From Atrichornis clamosus (Eukaryota > Chordata > Aves > Passeriformes > Menuridae), in NCBI GenBank assembly GCA_013400975.1, contig WBMZ01014052.1, positions 94,202 through 158,201 of the forward strand: a stretch of 64,000 nucleotides of DNA. The letters run 5' to 3'. Below are positions 24,901 to 39,086 of the stretch, one piece after another. Under the pieces are notes generated by a model. It was not told the DNA's origin, did no database searches, and saw nothing but the letters and a program-made list of their open reading frames with translations. The translations under genes were made by a program, and so were the position numbers. Numbering within the stretch: position 1 is the stretch's first letter; every line of letters begins with the position of its first letter.

Positions 24901-27900
24901 ATTTGTGAACAAATTGAGCGATGTCAGGATTGCTCTGCAGCCCTGAAGGAGGCTGACATGGTCTGTCAATGTCCATACTATAAAACATTCCTGTAGTCTA
25001 AGAAATGAACAACTGTAAACAAGTTTTCAGGTGGGAATGGTCCCTGGACCATGGTGGCACCCAGACTGTTCCCAGAAGTTGCTGGGGAGAGAGCTGGTTT
25101 TCTGGAGCAAAGCTGTGCCAGGGTTTTCTCTAGATATTTAATAGCTTTGAAGATTAAATTCCAGTACCTCTGTCATTACAAAACCTGGACTCTTAAGATT
25201 TCTGTGTCATTACAAAGCCTGGGCTTAAGAAAATGCACCCTAAGTTCTGTGCTTCAACAGCCTTTACCATGGCCAGGGCTTAGATCAGGCTCTGTGATGC
25301 TGTTCAGGAGCAGTGTCTTTTTATACACATGGCTCTCTGAGGTAGTGAATAGAGAACAAATTCTTGTTCAGGGCATGGTGCTATCCCTGTTTAGGCTTTC
25401 ACAGCTGGATGAGCCCTCTCTGAAGTTCTCACACAGGTACAATATCTGCAGTTAGGCCGACACCTTGGCCACTCTTTGCTTTTCCACCTCATGGTTAATT
25501 CAGAACAGAATTTTGCAATGACCTCTTCTTTTCAGTAGAGGCTAAATCACACATCCCACTAATCCTACGTATTTAGTATTTGGGTCTGCATGTTGGGAAT
25601 GAGGGCTTATGTCTGGAGAGGAACATACTAACACTACTGCTCTCCAAATCCTACAAAATCTCTCTTGACATGGAGCTGAAACCAATGGGATTTCCTCCAA
25701 GAGAATGTCTGCTTCTGGCAGACAGGATGTTTTTGTAGGTCAGGGATTATCTTCAATGTGATAAGTGTGAAAGAAGTTCAGTCCTTATTGATGAAAGAAA
25801 ATGAGATCAGAGAAATAGCATGTCAGAATTGCAAGATGTTTTGGACTAAGATTTCTCTATTCATGGAGACTTTTACTCTATGTGATTGACATCTCTATTC
25901 AAATTCCCATGTAAAAAATGTCTATCCATGACTAAATCTAAAATATTTCATGTCCGATTCTCAAATAGCTTATGGAAAGAAAAGGGTTGCCTCCTGTCCT
26001 TTACAGAGAAACTCAACATAAAGATGGGAAACAGAAGCAGTCTTAGAGGGCTGCCACACTGCCTTAGCCTGGGATAGATCCCTTCTCCAGAAAAAGCTGT
26101 GCTAATCTGTTCATGATTTTACTACATAAACAGGGTAGACTCTGATGTGCTGATATTGCCCACATGGTGGAGGAGACCATCATCAATCCATGCTAGGAAT
26201 ACTGCCTGGACTACCCAGCAGAGGGGTTGAAATTAAGCAGGAGACTGTTGAGGTACCAATCATTTTTCTCTAATTAGGGCTGTATCAGCATTACCACTAG
26301 AATACTTGTTTCCAGAGGGTCGAACAATTAAGCCTGGAAAATGTGCTCTGGACAGAAATTTGACACAGAATGTTCCAAGCAGGGCAATAATTCATTTTTG
26401 GGGACATGTAGAAATGTCCATTTATTTTTGTTGCTGAAACAGAAAAGCAGAGAAAAACTAGGCATTTCTGTGATAAAAGTGTGCTGAAAAATAAATGCCT
26501 ACAGTAAAGGAATTACAAGAAGTAGAAATTTATGAGATAAAAACCTCATAAAAATGGAAATTTAAGCTTAATTTTTTTCTGAGTTTTCTTACAGACACTT
26601 TTCTGTCTGAAGAAATTATTTAGCTATTTGGGCACTGTTATAAATTAGTTAGTTCTGTACCACAGGCTGCACTTTGAAGCATCCAAGCATCTTCCATTTA
26701 TTTCAACAGAGTTATGCTCTCAAAGTTTTCAAAAATAAATAGGGAAATTTTGAAGAGGTTGAGAGCACACAGAGGAGAAGAAAGTACAAAATAAGTTGAG
26801 CTGCAAAGGGAAGATAGCCTCAGGGAGTGGAAAAGAGAAACTGTTTTAATGAGGAAGCAGGAAGAAATGAGAATGGTGTTGTGGAGACATCAGTATGTGA
26901 GAAGGGAAACAGAGATAGGAAAGATGAAGTTGAGGACTGCTTCACATTTACTTGTTTCAGCAGGGTTTTGATTGCCTATGTGGGCAAGAAAGCCAGATCC
27001 CTGTGTTTGACCTGACAATCCATAACCCACCTCAACCTTGTGGTTAAGCAATTATGTTTTGCATGACTATGGGTAGGATGAGCATCCAAGTTTCACATTG
27101 GATCCCTTGCTTTTAAGCAGTGAAAGAGGTAGAAATAGATGTGGAAATGATTGAAGATAAAAAAAGAATTGGGTTTAGGAAGAGCCTTGAAGATTAAAAA
27201 GAAGAGCTTCCAGAAAATTTCCTTGTACCTGACTGCCATGTCAGAAGAAGCTACACCTCTCAAGTGTTGGGCAGGGAAGATGTATTGAGAAGTGGAAATC
27301 TCTGAAAGAACACCTCTGAAAAATGTCCCTAAAAGCCTCTTGGTCAGAGGTGTATCAGCTTGGTCAGCCTGTGAGCTGCTGTGATCACAAATTCCGAGTT
27401 ACTCCTGGGAAGATGAGGAATGCCTGCGCTCAGCGTGGGGTCAGTCCCAGGAGTTCAGGGTGTGGCTGCTCATAGGAAGGCAGAGAGAGAACAAGTGGGG
27501 CATGAAACACCTGTGCTTGCATCTTTCAACTCTCACCCACACCCAGTTCTGTCGTGTTTGGAATCTCCCTCCCAGGGGAATGTGAAACCAAAGATGGAAT
27601 CCCGTCCTTGCTGTCCATGGAAAACCGGTCATGGAGAGGCCCATGCTGAGATGGAACAACCTGCACTCACTTGGTTTGTGACATTGTTTTTGCAAGACTG
27701 TGGTGAAAAGAATCATTGTAGGTGATGGATGTGTTGCTTCCCATATTCAGTTTCCTTTCCTGTTCAAATGCCTTTTTGCCTGTGTAAGAAGTTATGAAAG
27801 ATGAACCAAAGTTTTGTGTCTCATTTGATTACGCTACCCTCCAAACAATGTTTCACTTGGTTTCCACTTCACCCTAATCTTCCCAGATATCCTGAGCATC

Positions 27901-28551
27901 ACTGTTTATCTAAAGCCCTGTTGGAGGAGATGCTGCCTCTTAGTGCAGAATCCCTTTTCCCCTACACCGCAACACATCTCTTGCTCACTGACTGCCTAAC
28001 TTCGCTTCCTTACAGTGTTTCCTAGGAGATCAAATGAGAGCTTGAAGTACTCAAAAACCTAGTGTTGCAATGAAAAATAACTTATTAAAGTTTATAATTA
28101 CTGAAAAATTAATCAGAGACTTAGCATGGTACTTGCATAAAGACAATAAGCCAAGCTCTTGTCATAGTGAAATATGGAATAACTACATTGAAATAAATCT
28201 TAATTATGCTAGAGTTACTACTCAGTGTGACTTAATTAAGAGTAGAGCAGCGAAAGCCTTTGGGGAAAAAAAGAACACTGATTACACAACCACTTAACTG
28301 CATATTCTTCCTACCCCCCTGGTTCTTTTCCTTCCCATTGGAGAAAATTTCAAAACTAGAGTTGTTCAAGGAAATTGAATAGATGTTAGCATGTGGCAGG
28401 TTACATTCTAAACAGGAATCGTTTGAAGTCAATGGTTGAGAACGATAACCCTGAAGATAATTTCTTTAAATTATGCTTGAAAGGTGCCAGGCATCCATAC
28501 CTATCTCAGCCATAAAAACTGTGTTGTTTTGTTAGGCAACAGATTTATGAA
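21986..28551. other. Gene-free intergenic stretch
   Basis: No recognised gene or repeat was seen in about 6.5 kb. The plus-strand 134-codon frame at 25051-25455 is the longest, and it includes a degenerate duplicate of a 'tcattacaaaacctgg' segment (about 25172 and 25207). Composition is somewhat more GC-rich near 23240-23650. Nothing supports a gene. Confidence 0.55.
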
Positions 28552-28769
28552 ACATAGAATCACAGAACAGTTTGAGTTGGAAGGGAACTTAAAGACCATC
28601 TAGCTCCAATTCCCTGCCATGGGCAGGACACTTGCTACTGCTCCAAGCCCTGTCCAACCTGGCCTTGAACATTTCCAGGGATGGGGCAGCCACAACTTCT
28701 CTGAGTAACCTGTGCCAGAGCCTCACCACCCTCACAAGAAAGAATTTCTTCCTAAAGTCTAATCTAAAC
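28552..28769 (-). mobile_element. CR1 LINE 3' fragment, minus orientation
   Basis: The fragment starts with 'catagaatcacagaacagtt' and 'gttggaagggaacttaaaga', then 'ccctgccatgggcaggacac', 'ccctgtccaacctggccttg' and 'ggatggggcagccacaactt', ending near 'agaatttcttcctaaagtct'. It runs into the duplicated segment around the N at 28800, so its true left-hand consensus portion may be misassembled. Confidence 0.93.
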
Positions 28770-28830
28770 TTATATCAAGTAATGGACTACAGAGCTGAAN
28801 TTATATCAAGTAATGGACTACAGAGCTGAA
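28770..28830. other. 30-bp direct repeat flanking a single N (likely assembly join)
   Basis: Two identical 30-base copies (28770-28799 and 28801-28830, starting TTATATCAAGTAATGG) are separated by exactly one undetermined base at 28800. This is the expected pattern when two overlapping contig ends are joined without merging. Confidence 0.85.
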
Positions 28831-31800
28831 GACTTTAATAAAAAAAGACAGAGGAATATATCAAGGTTAAAATAGCACACCAAGGAAAGTGTAAAGAAAT
28901 AGGCCTTTACTGCAGGCCCCTGGGTGCAGCATGCAACAATGACTGTGTAGACAGATATATTGTTCAACAAGCATAGCAACAATGTAAGAGGTTCATTTGT
29001 CATGATTTCACTTCTTACCAGATAGAAGACATGCAAAGTCAAACATATCATGGCAATAAATCTGTTGACTTCAACAGAGTTATCTCAACAATGAATTCAA
29101 AGCAATATACTTTGAGGGAATGAAGCCAAACTGAGCAAGAGATGCACACAGGGTTCCTGGGAGATTACCTAGACCATATATAAAGTCAGACCTTAAAGGA
29201 ATATGCACTGTATTGCATGGGATTTATGATAACTGGGAAAAAAAGTGTATAATGAAGATCCAATATGCATCAGAGTGTCAAATTGCTTTGCATGAGCTAT
29301 GTGCTTTCTTCACAGGTGCTTATGCAGCTCCAGTTGAGCTGGAAAAGTACTGTAGAAAAAGGTATAATTTACTGAAAAGGACTGAAAGAAAAATAAACAA
29401 AAACAAGTAGAAGGAATTTAAAAGTCTGGCATCTCCATCCCAAAATTATTTCAGTGTGAACTGAATTATAGAAGAAAATAATCTCTTTTTATCTTGAAGT
29501 GAAAGTTTTCCTTGTTTCACAGAGACTGATGTATCTGCAGAAGTAACAGCTGCACTGGCCTTTCTTGGTGAATGTGAAAAATTGTTGACAAAAAGTAGCA
29601 AAATGACATCCATTGAAGATCTGGTTTGCTTTCTGCTCCACTCCTGCATCGACATAGAAATAAAAAACTTCTAGTCCCAGTGTGTGATCTGTAGATTTGG
29701 TGTCTGCTATACAGGTGCTACTGCACGTGCATGACATTGAGAGGAGCTGGTTTGACACCTCATCAAGCTCTCGTCCATTTGTGCGAGCCCACCCTTAATA
29801 TTGACACTTTCTGATCTCTTGGCTCACCATTCTCTGCTGAGGGAGTTCCAGATTTTTAAACAATATGTTCTGCATAAAAGCTTTATAAGCAAAATATAAA
29901 ATTTGAGCTGAGTTACTCCTGGGATTTATCCCTAAAATTGAAGCTCGGGAGGCATGTTTTTAAGGTTTTTATCTTTGCTCTTTCTCTTAATATTTTGTCA
30001 TTTTAAGTAGGGTTAATATCATCAGTTCTGGATGAGTCTACATTACTGATGTCTGGTTTTGGACTAATTGTGCTGAGCTTCCTTGATCAACAATGGACAG
30101 AAATCTCCATTTTAAAAACTTTGATTCATTTATTCTTAATGCACAACTGGAAAATGGATTAGAAGTGTCTGTCGCTCTCTTATGGCCATAAAGTAAGTTC
30201 AGATATAAATATCTACATTGTTAATACATGAAGTTAGAGGAGATGAATCCTGGCTTTGATGGCTTTGGAAAGTGCTATTTCTCTCAAGAAAATGTATGAC
30301 AGACATCCCTGGGATACATCTGGACAGTACAAGAGAAGACCAGGGATTTCCCAGGTGACACCTCCAGAAGAGATAACCAAGGGTCACAGTGCTGCAACAA
30401 TCCAGGTTTTGTGTGGGCAGTGGAGGAAATGTAAGAAGAGCTATGGGGAGCTTGACATTCATAACAGACTGTTCAAAGAAGGATGGATATTGCACAATGT
30501 CATCAAGATGCAAATCAAGGTCAGTAAATACTTCCCAACTAGAGACACATCTGGGCCATAACCCAACATTAAAACATCTCTTACTCCTAAACCCTACTGA
30601 ACTATTTAGATCTCAGTTCTGCTTCTGGCCCTTGAATATTTTGGGTCAAACCAGTAACCTCAGTAACCTTGATCTAGATACTCCTGAATTTTAGATTTGG
30701 ACTCAAACTTTGGAAGCCTTGCCTATCTAGAAAGTTTATCTCTCTCTAAGACATGTTGAACTCAAAAGTTTTCTTGAACAATCAAGAGATTTGACCACTC
30801 CTAAAACACAGAGGTCATTTTTGGCAAATGATAATGGCAAAGTACAGAAAGTATAGAGAAGAGGTGAAATTGCATTCCTTGGAAACAGAAGCAGCTCATG
30901 AACATTAGAACTGGCATTCCAATGGCTTTTCTTTTGTGGAGCGGGTGACTTTTTTCTGGCTCTCCCTAACCATGAAGCAGTAGGAATAATTGAGACATGT
31001 CACATAGCAAAGAATTAGTATCTTGCAGAGAGCTTTTTAGTAAAACATATGTACACACCCTCATCAGCAAACTCTGCAGGTTTGAGACTGAGTTATCAGC
31101 CACAAATAGACATATATTCACATTTTGGAAGGCAAACAGCTTCCAGATAATCTTTTAAAGGTACCCACAAGTAATACAAAGTAGACAGAGACACTCCATA
31201 TAGTGATATCTTTACATAGTGTCCTCATGGATACTATAGATTCAGGAAGACATTGCTCATGGAGGTGATGCTATACCATATTCCAGAGAGTAAAATCAAG
31301 CCCTTTTAAAATACTGAAAGGAGAGATTGACATGGCAAGCTCCAGTGCAGAACTGGGCCAAGAGCAAGCTGAAATGGCTAGATCTGTTTTCATCCCTTCT
31401 CTTGGGCTACTAAGCTGAGTAGTTTACAAAGCAGAGAAAGTCATTTATAGTCCTTTACAGTACAATTCCTAGTGCCACATAGTAACTGCAGATTTACTGC
31501 ACTCTCCTGTGAAATTTCAACAGCCATAACAAAGCTTGATGTTGCAGATGATCAACACTCAAATATTTAGGAATAATAATAACAATAAAAAAGACCTTTC
31601 GCCCTCCCCTTCCCACAGGAGACCGATCTGTCTTTTTACAACCAGGGGTTGATCCAGCCCCGTGCAAACCTTTACAATGTTTTTTTTGTGTGTGTGTGGC
31701 AAGTTTTTTGAATGATGTTTTGCTTAAAGAAGGGGGAAAATCCCACTTCCTGCAGCATATTGCAGGGACCAGCAAACACATCCCTTCGTCTGTTGGACCA

Positions 31801-32821
31801 AATACATAATGACAATATTGTGCAGGTGCTCCAGAGCTGACTCAGCTGCTACACGATCACGTTGTGCCTGTGAAATGCAATCCATCATTACGTTTAAAGC
31901 ACCTGCTTGATTAATATTCAGTATTTAATGTCAACACTGATAAATTAGAATTCAAAAGTGTTACACTGCAGGAACTGCAAACAGTGCTGCAGTGGTGATG
32001 GCCTGGGTTAGTTTTGTGAGATCTGTTAATTCAAGGGGAAATTCACAATTCAGAAATACCAAAATATGTGTATGGTATTAACTATCAGCTGTGACCTCTT
32101 GGGATAACAGTGATACGTCACATTTAAGGAAGTGTTAAATTTCCAAATGGCTATGATTATTTAGTCTCCTACATAAATAGTACCTCTATCCCTTAGCTTT
32201 GCCACCCATATTTGCAATAATGCTGTAATTGTGGTGTTGCAGATATACATGGTATACTGGTTTTGGGAAGTACTTTGGTTCAGATTGTTTTAAACATTTA
32301 CTTCCCAAGTGCATAGGTTTCATCTTAACCAACTTGCGCAAGAAAATAAGAAAAAATTACCATGGCATTTTTAATCTCTCTCGGTCTTGTAACCTTTTCT
32401 CACTTGAAATACTGTTTCTTTTTCTCTTCCATGGACAATTTTTTCAAACAAATCTGCCTTTTTCCCTACTGCTTACTTAGTGGTAACTCTTTTTTTCACC
32501 TTTGCTTCAGTCCTACATACTACAGATTAAGCAATTCCCGTTAGAGCTACAGTTTGAGACTCAGGAACACTTAAAGGCCTACAGACTCTTCCCTGGTGGA
32601 GAATGAGGATTCAAAGGAAACATTTGAGATTATTTTACTTTCATTATTTTTGTTAAAAAAAAGTTTGCACCTTGAGGTGTCATGAATACCCCTTCTTGAT
32701 CTTCCTTTGCCTTGTTAGACCTGGCCAGCACAAGCAGCTGAGATCTTTGCTCTATTTTCCCTGCATCTCTGTGCAACGCTTTTTTAAAAAGAGAATATAC
32801 TATTATTTTTTTCTAAGCCTT
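28831..32821 (-). other. PTCHD4 3' UTR and 3' flank, end not determined
   Basis: Directly downstream of the PTCHD4 stop the sequence is AT-rich with no further coding frame. Possible minus-strand polyadenylation signals are ATTAAA (plus-strand TTTAAT) at 32370-32375 and near 31924, and AATAAA (plus-strand TTTATT) at 30129-30134. None can be chosen without transcript data, so the UTR could be about 0.45 kb, 0.9 kb or 2.7 kb long. A short GT run lies at 31688-31698. No CR1 copy was recognised here, which fits either a retained UTR or chance. Confidence 0.45.
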
Positions 32822-34507
<1,686 letters not shown>

Positions 34508-36477
34508 TCATCCTCCAGGTTTTTCACCCTCCAGCAGTAGGAAAAAGTTGTCAGCTAAGTTTTGTTATATTTTTATCACCGGTTAAACAAATGGAAAATT
34601 GTGAAGTGTCTGTCTAAAGCCAGATACCATAATTCATATGCAGGTGTTTAATCTAACAGGCCTGATAATTCTGAGACTCACCATGCCCAGAAAAGAAATG
34701 AAGGAATAACCTTTAAAATACACTAATTGATTTTAACAGACATTGAATTAGTTCCCAAATGGACTGCAAGTATAGGAGAACATGAAGTTTGGTTCAAGTC
34801 TGGAGTTCGTTCTAGAAATTCCTTGTGGCATCCTCCTACATCTTGCAAGGTTTAAGGGATTCAACTAGAAGCACTTAAAAATACAAGTAGCTACACTTTC
34901 TTCCAAAGAGTATAAATTAAAGGTATTGCTTGAGATGTGAGTGGATGTGACCAGGAAAGGGATATCTTGGTTCTTCAAGCTGGATAAAGGAAAAATTATA
35001 CCTTAAGTACAAATAATCAGAAAAATTTGTATCCTGATTCCCTGCCTACTGAGTGAAGTTGGAAGTTCTCAGTGATAGTGCACAGTTTCCATACTATAAG
35101 AAAGTTGACTTGCTGGTAGCAATGATGGAGAGTAGAATACTGACTAAGCCATTTGTCCACCTTAATTGTCTAGAAAATGTATGGGTCTATTTTCTATGAT
35201 TATATCTCCCTCTGCCTCTTTTCTCCCTCAGCTCTCCAGAGCTCCTCCTGGTGAAAAGGAATTCCCTCAGCTCATGTGAGAGGGCATTCAGAAAAGGCAG
35301 ATGTGGTCAGTGCTCCATGACAGGTTCTTCATATTCCATTCCTAAGTATTTTAGGGGTATGATTTTTTAATAAATTAAAATTTAATACAGACTTGCTTTC
35401 ATTTTACTTGTCACCATCACAGTCCTAGAAGTCTACAGCTTTTAAACTTTGTGACAGAATGGTAAAACTGAAGCTAATCTTACTGCAAAAGATTAACTAG
35501 TAAAAGTTATACAACATGTATTCACATAATACATATGTTGAAAAGAATATATACACACATGCACATCCTTTTTGTTTTTACCATTAGAGAATTTCAACTT
35601 GGGAGGAAATATAAAAGGTAACATTCAAAAAACCACATCCAAAATAGTTTGGCTTTCAAATAATAATTTTGACCAACAACTAAAAAACCCACAAATTTGG
35701 GTTTGGATGAGAAAATGTAAAGTTCTCTGCACTTTGGATCAAGCTCAAGTCCTGACAAAATTCTAGCCAGTGTAAGAAGACACAGTACTGAGGAGAAAAG
35801 GAAGCAGAAATAATTTGCAGATACTTCTGCCTCTGTTTGTGGAACTTCACTCTCTGTAGTAGAAGAATTACCAATGAACAGGCACAAAGAAAATTTTTTG
35901 GAACAGAACCAGAAATATGACAACAGGAAATTTACAAATAATCAAGGGTGTGCAATGAAAGGTCTGTTGAGTTTGTCTTTAGATTTACATTGTTTGGATT
36001 CATGCAGCTGCTTATGTTGCCCAAAGCAGACTCCTGACAGCCATTCTAGACAGGGAAAGTTACAGCATAAACTGTCAAGTTCTGTGAATGTTACCTGCTT
36101 TACTGCAAATCAGTGTCCCCAGTGAAAGATAAACATGCAGTATTACACAAGTCTTGCAGTTGGCAAAAAACCTGTGTGGAATTGCTGCTCTCTTATGAGC
36201 CAGCATCTCAGTTCAGGAGGGACCTTGAATTCCCTGGTAAGTTTAAGGTGAGTTGTTCAAATTCTCAAGGCACAGCTGTCTTGTGCATTGTCATTTTTGG
36301 GCCACCAAGCAGAAAGAATTTACTCCTTCAGCTGAGTAAAGCTGCAGAATTGAGTGACTTGAATGCAATTTTTATAATGTGTTTATAAAAAGTGTAGAAG
36401 TACCCTGCAGGGTGTGGACCAGGCTGGCTGGTCACCACTTCGAGTGCCCATGCCTGGCATGGCTTAATTTAATGGTA

Positions 36478-36640
36478 CAGGAATCACAGAACCATTTAAG
36501 TTGGAAGTGACCTTTAGGATCATCGAGTCCTACCATTAACCCAGCACTGCCAAGCCCACCACTAAACCATGTGCCTCAGTGCCACATCTGCACATCTTTT
36601 AAATACCTCTAGGGATGGAGACTCCACCACTTTCCTGTCA
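36478..36640 (-). mobile_element. CR1 LINE 3' fragment in the PTCHD4 intron
   Basis: The fragment runs from 'ggaatcacagaaccatttaa' and 'gttggaagtgacctttagga' to 'ccattaacccagcactgcca', 'agcccaccactaaaccatgt' and 'ctagggatggagactccacc'. It belongs to the same subgroup as the copy at 50057. It is sense relative to PTCHD4. Confidence 0.92.
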
Positions 36641-37284
36641 CTGATTTTCTTAAGATTGTTATTACACAAAAGTAAAATTTGCACTTATTCCCCTTTTACA
36701 AATAACATCAGTTCTATCACACAAATGCAGTTATTGGGGAATATAGTGCAGTAATTCCTTGCTGCCACAAGAAGAAATCTTTGCCTGACTGGTTTTCCCA
36801 TGTCTTTACTCCTACCAAGTCTTCCAGTCAGCCTCTGTTGCTCTCCCAAGATAAGCAGGTCTGGTCCCCTTTCCCAACAAGGATACAAATCCATTTTTCC
36901 TGAACATTTTCTGACAATTCTGAATATTCAGACAGCACAGTCACTCTATAAAATTTTGTTCCTTCAGCTTCTTTGCTAATGCCACTGACAACATTGACAG
37001 TGGTGTTAAGTTCACAGGGCAGTTCTAGGAAGGTTCAGAGGGTCTTTGGCTCTGGCTCAAAACTGCCAAGTTTCTCTGGTACTAACATGACATAAACGAG
37101 GTACAGCAATTTTTTATTTGCTGGACAGGAAATGGCCTATGACCACTTCAAAGGAAAGGAGACAAAAACATTTTATTCTATTATTTCTGAGGTTAAGAGA
37201 GAAAGTAAGGGAGATTGCAGAGAAGGTGGAAATAAAGAATGCCTTTTCTGCCTCAAATTTAAAAACACGAGGTTAGTTATGAAC

Positions 37285-37320
37285 AGATATTTAAGTTGGA
37301 AGAGATATTTAAGTTGGAAG
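37285..37320. repeat. 18-bp tandem duplication
   Basis: AGATATTTAAGTTGGAAG occurs twice, perfectly, back to back (37285-37302, 37303-37320). The unit resembles the CR1 3' end read on the minus strand ('ttaagttggaag'), so it may be a duplicated relic of such an end. Confidence 0.9.
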
Positions 37321-37560
37321 GGATAGAAAAAGAAGAGTTAAATAACAGATTAAAGACCACTTGATTGAGCAAAATTCATTCAAGCTGGAGAAATGAATCA
37401 ATTAAAAGTTAAGCCAAAGCAATCTCTGAAATATTAGAAGTCATCTTAGGGAATGAATGTAGATGAGATGGTCCAGGAAGAATGGAGAGAAGCAGCAGAG
37501 TATCTATCTTTAAGAAGGAGAACTGGAGTGCTGTTTTGAAATGGGGCATGATATTTAATT

Positions 37561-37640
37561 GAATCATAGAAAGATTTGGGTTGGAAGGGACCTTTAAAAA
37601 TCACCCGGTAGTGCCAGACCCCTGCTGTGGATGACAACAT
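37561..37640 (-). mobile_element. Short CR1 3' end fragment in the PTCHD4 intron
   Basis: About 80 bases match the CR1 terminus: 'gaatcatagaaagatttggg', 'ttggaagggacctttaaaaa', then 'ccctgctgtggatgacaaca'. It is severely truncated and sense relative to PTCHD4. Confidence 0.88.
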
Positions 37641-38685
37641 TTAAAAAAAATTGGAAAAAATAGGGTGACTGAAACCAGCAAACAGTGGCCTGTTATTTAA
37701 ATATGAAAAGCATAAAGTAAAACTGAATGAGTTGTATTTTTTCCCCTTATATACTGAATGTCAATGGGAACTCAACAACATTTAACATGAAAAAAATTAT
37801 TATGATGAGGACAGCAATCAATTCTTTCTCATTTCTGCTTGGAGAAGGACAAGGAATCATTGGTTTCATTTGCAAAAAAAAAAAAACCCTCAGAAACATT
37901 TAGATTAGATATCACAAAACCCCAATCTTTCTTTTTTTAAGGTTCATTAAACACTGGAACACAATATCTAAAAAGGTCATAAAGCTTTCTTCACTGCAAG
38001 TCTAAAGATTAGATTAATAAATGTTAATATAGGTGTTGGATACATCCTGTCAGTGCCGTGAGGCAGATGCTGTTCAGACTCCTGAGGTCTCTTACTTGTG
38101 TACCATCATACCTAACCTTGACTAAAGATGCTTAGGATTTTTTAAGCATGAAAAACAGTCTGTCCTCAGTGTTTTCTTAACCAAAATGTGTCCATTCAGA
38201 ATTGGATCTGCCTTTATCACTCCACATAATATCCACTGACACACCAGTCTGCAGCCATGAGGCTCTGCAGGAAGGAGAGGCTGGCTAATTCCAGCTTTTG
38301 TAAACTTTCTAGGAAGGAAAGTCAGAATGACTCTGCACTTTTTTGCATCAAGACATAAAGGAGATTATTTGCTGCAATAGGTGATAGCAGTCAATGTGGT
38401 AATAACCTTGGTGTCTACGCTATATTTCAATCAAACAAAAAAAAGTTGTAGAAGTGCCATAGCACAGCTTTACTCAGCATTTCTGCGTTAAGAAACCCAA
38501 GCATTATATTCAGTTTTCATTAACAGCCACACACGTAACTTGACATGACAACAAGTGATGCAGAGACAGCTTTCTTTTAAATCATAGTGGTGGGCAGGAA
38601 GTATATTTTTACATTAAAATTCTTTGCTGTGGGTCTACTAGAAATAAACTTTACATTATTTTATCTAGGGGAATGACTTTGTTGG

Positions 38686-38703
38686 TTTTTTTTTTTTTTT
38701 TTT
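38686..38703. repeat. Poly-T tract
   Basis: An uninterrupted run of 18 T about 100 bases before a CR1 fragment. Confidence 0.9.
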
Positions 38704-38805
38704 GGCCTGGTAATAGGCAATTCATGTCTGAGAAAACTCATCTAGTTTTATCTAATAAATACCCCATAATATCAGGGGCCATGACCATTAGGAGCATATT
38801 CAGCA

Positions 38806-38905
38806 CAGAATCATAGAATAATAGAATGGTTTGGGTTAGAAGGTACCTTAAAGACCATTTCCTTCCAACCCCCCCTGCCGTGGGCAGAGACACCTTCACC
38901 AGGTT
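38806..38905 (-). mobile_element. Short CR1 3' end fragment in the PTCHD4 intron
   Basis: The tail repeats (CAGAATCATAGAATAATAGA) are followed by 'atggtttgggttagaaggta' and 'ccctgccgtgggcagagaca'. This is the last 100 bases or so of a CR1 copy, sense relative to PTCHD4. Confidence 0.92.
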
Positions 38906-39059
38906 TGTGGCTCTTTGGACTCGCTTACCCAGGTTTGTTGATTTGAAAATACACCCTGTTTTAGATAGTTTAGGCTCACATCATCACTATTTTTATAGAG
39001 GAGGAACTTTGCATCTCAACACAGTGCAGTGTAGGATGCATTTGTTCTTCTGCTAAATC

Positions 39060-39086
39060 ACTAATATTAGTATTATTAATATTAGT
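39060..39086. repeat. Perfect AT-rich inverted repeat (10-bp arms)
   Basis: ACTAATATTA and its exact reverse complement TAATATTAGT are separated by 7 bases. AT-rich inverted repeats of this size can arise by chance in such DNA. Confidence 0.8.

Noticed and set aside
25051..25455. 134-codon plus-strand frame as a gene
   Set aside because: It has no domain, no recognisable homolog and no splice or promoter context. It contains a degenerate local duplication, so chance is more likely.
1..32821. OPN5 (neighbour of PTCHD4 in mammals) on the plus strand
   Set aside because: No opsin-like peptide was recognised among frames of 60 codons or more. Smaller exons cannot be excluded by eye, so no feature is claimed.
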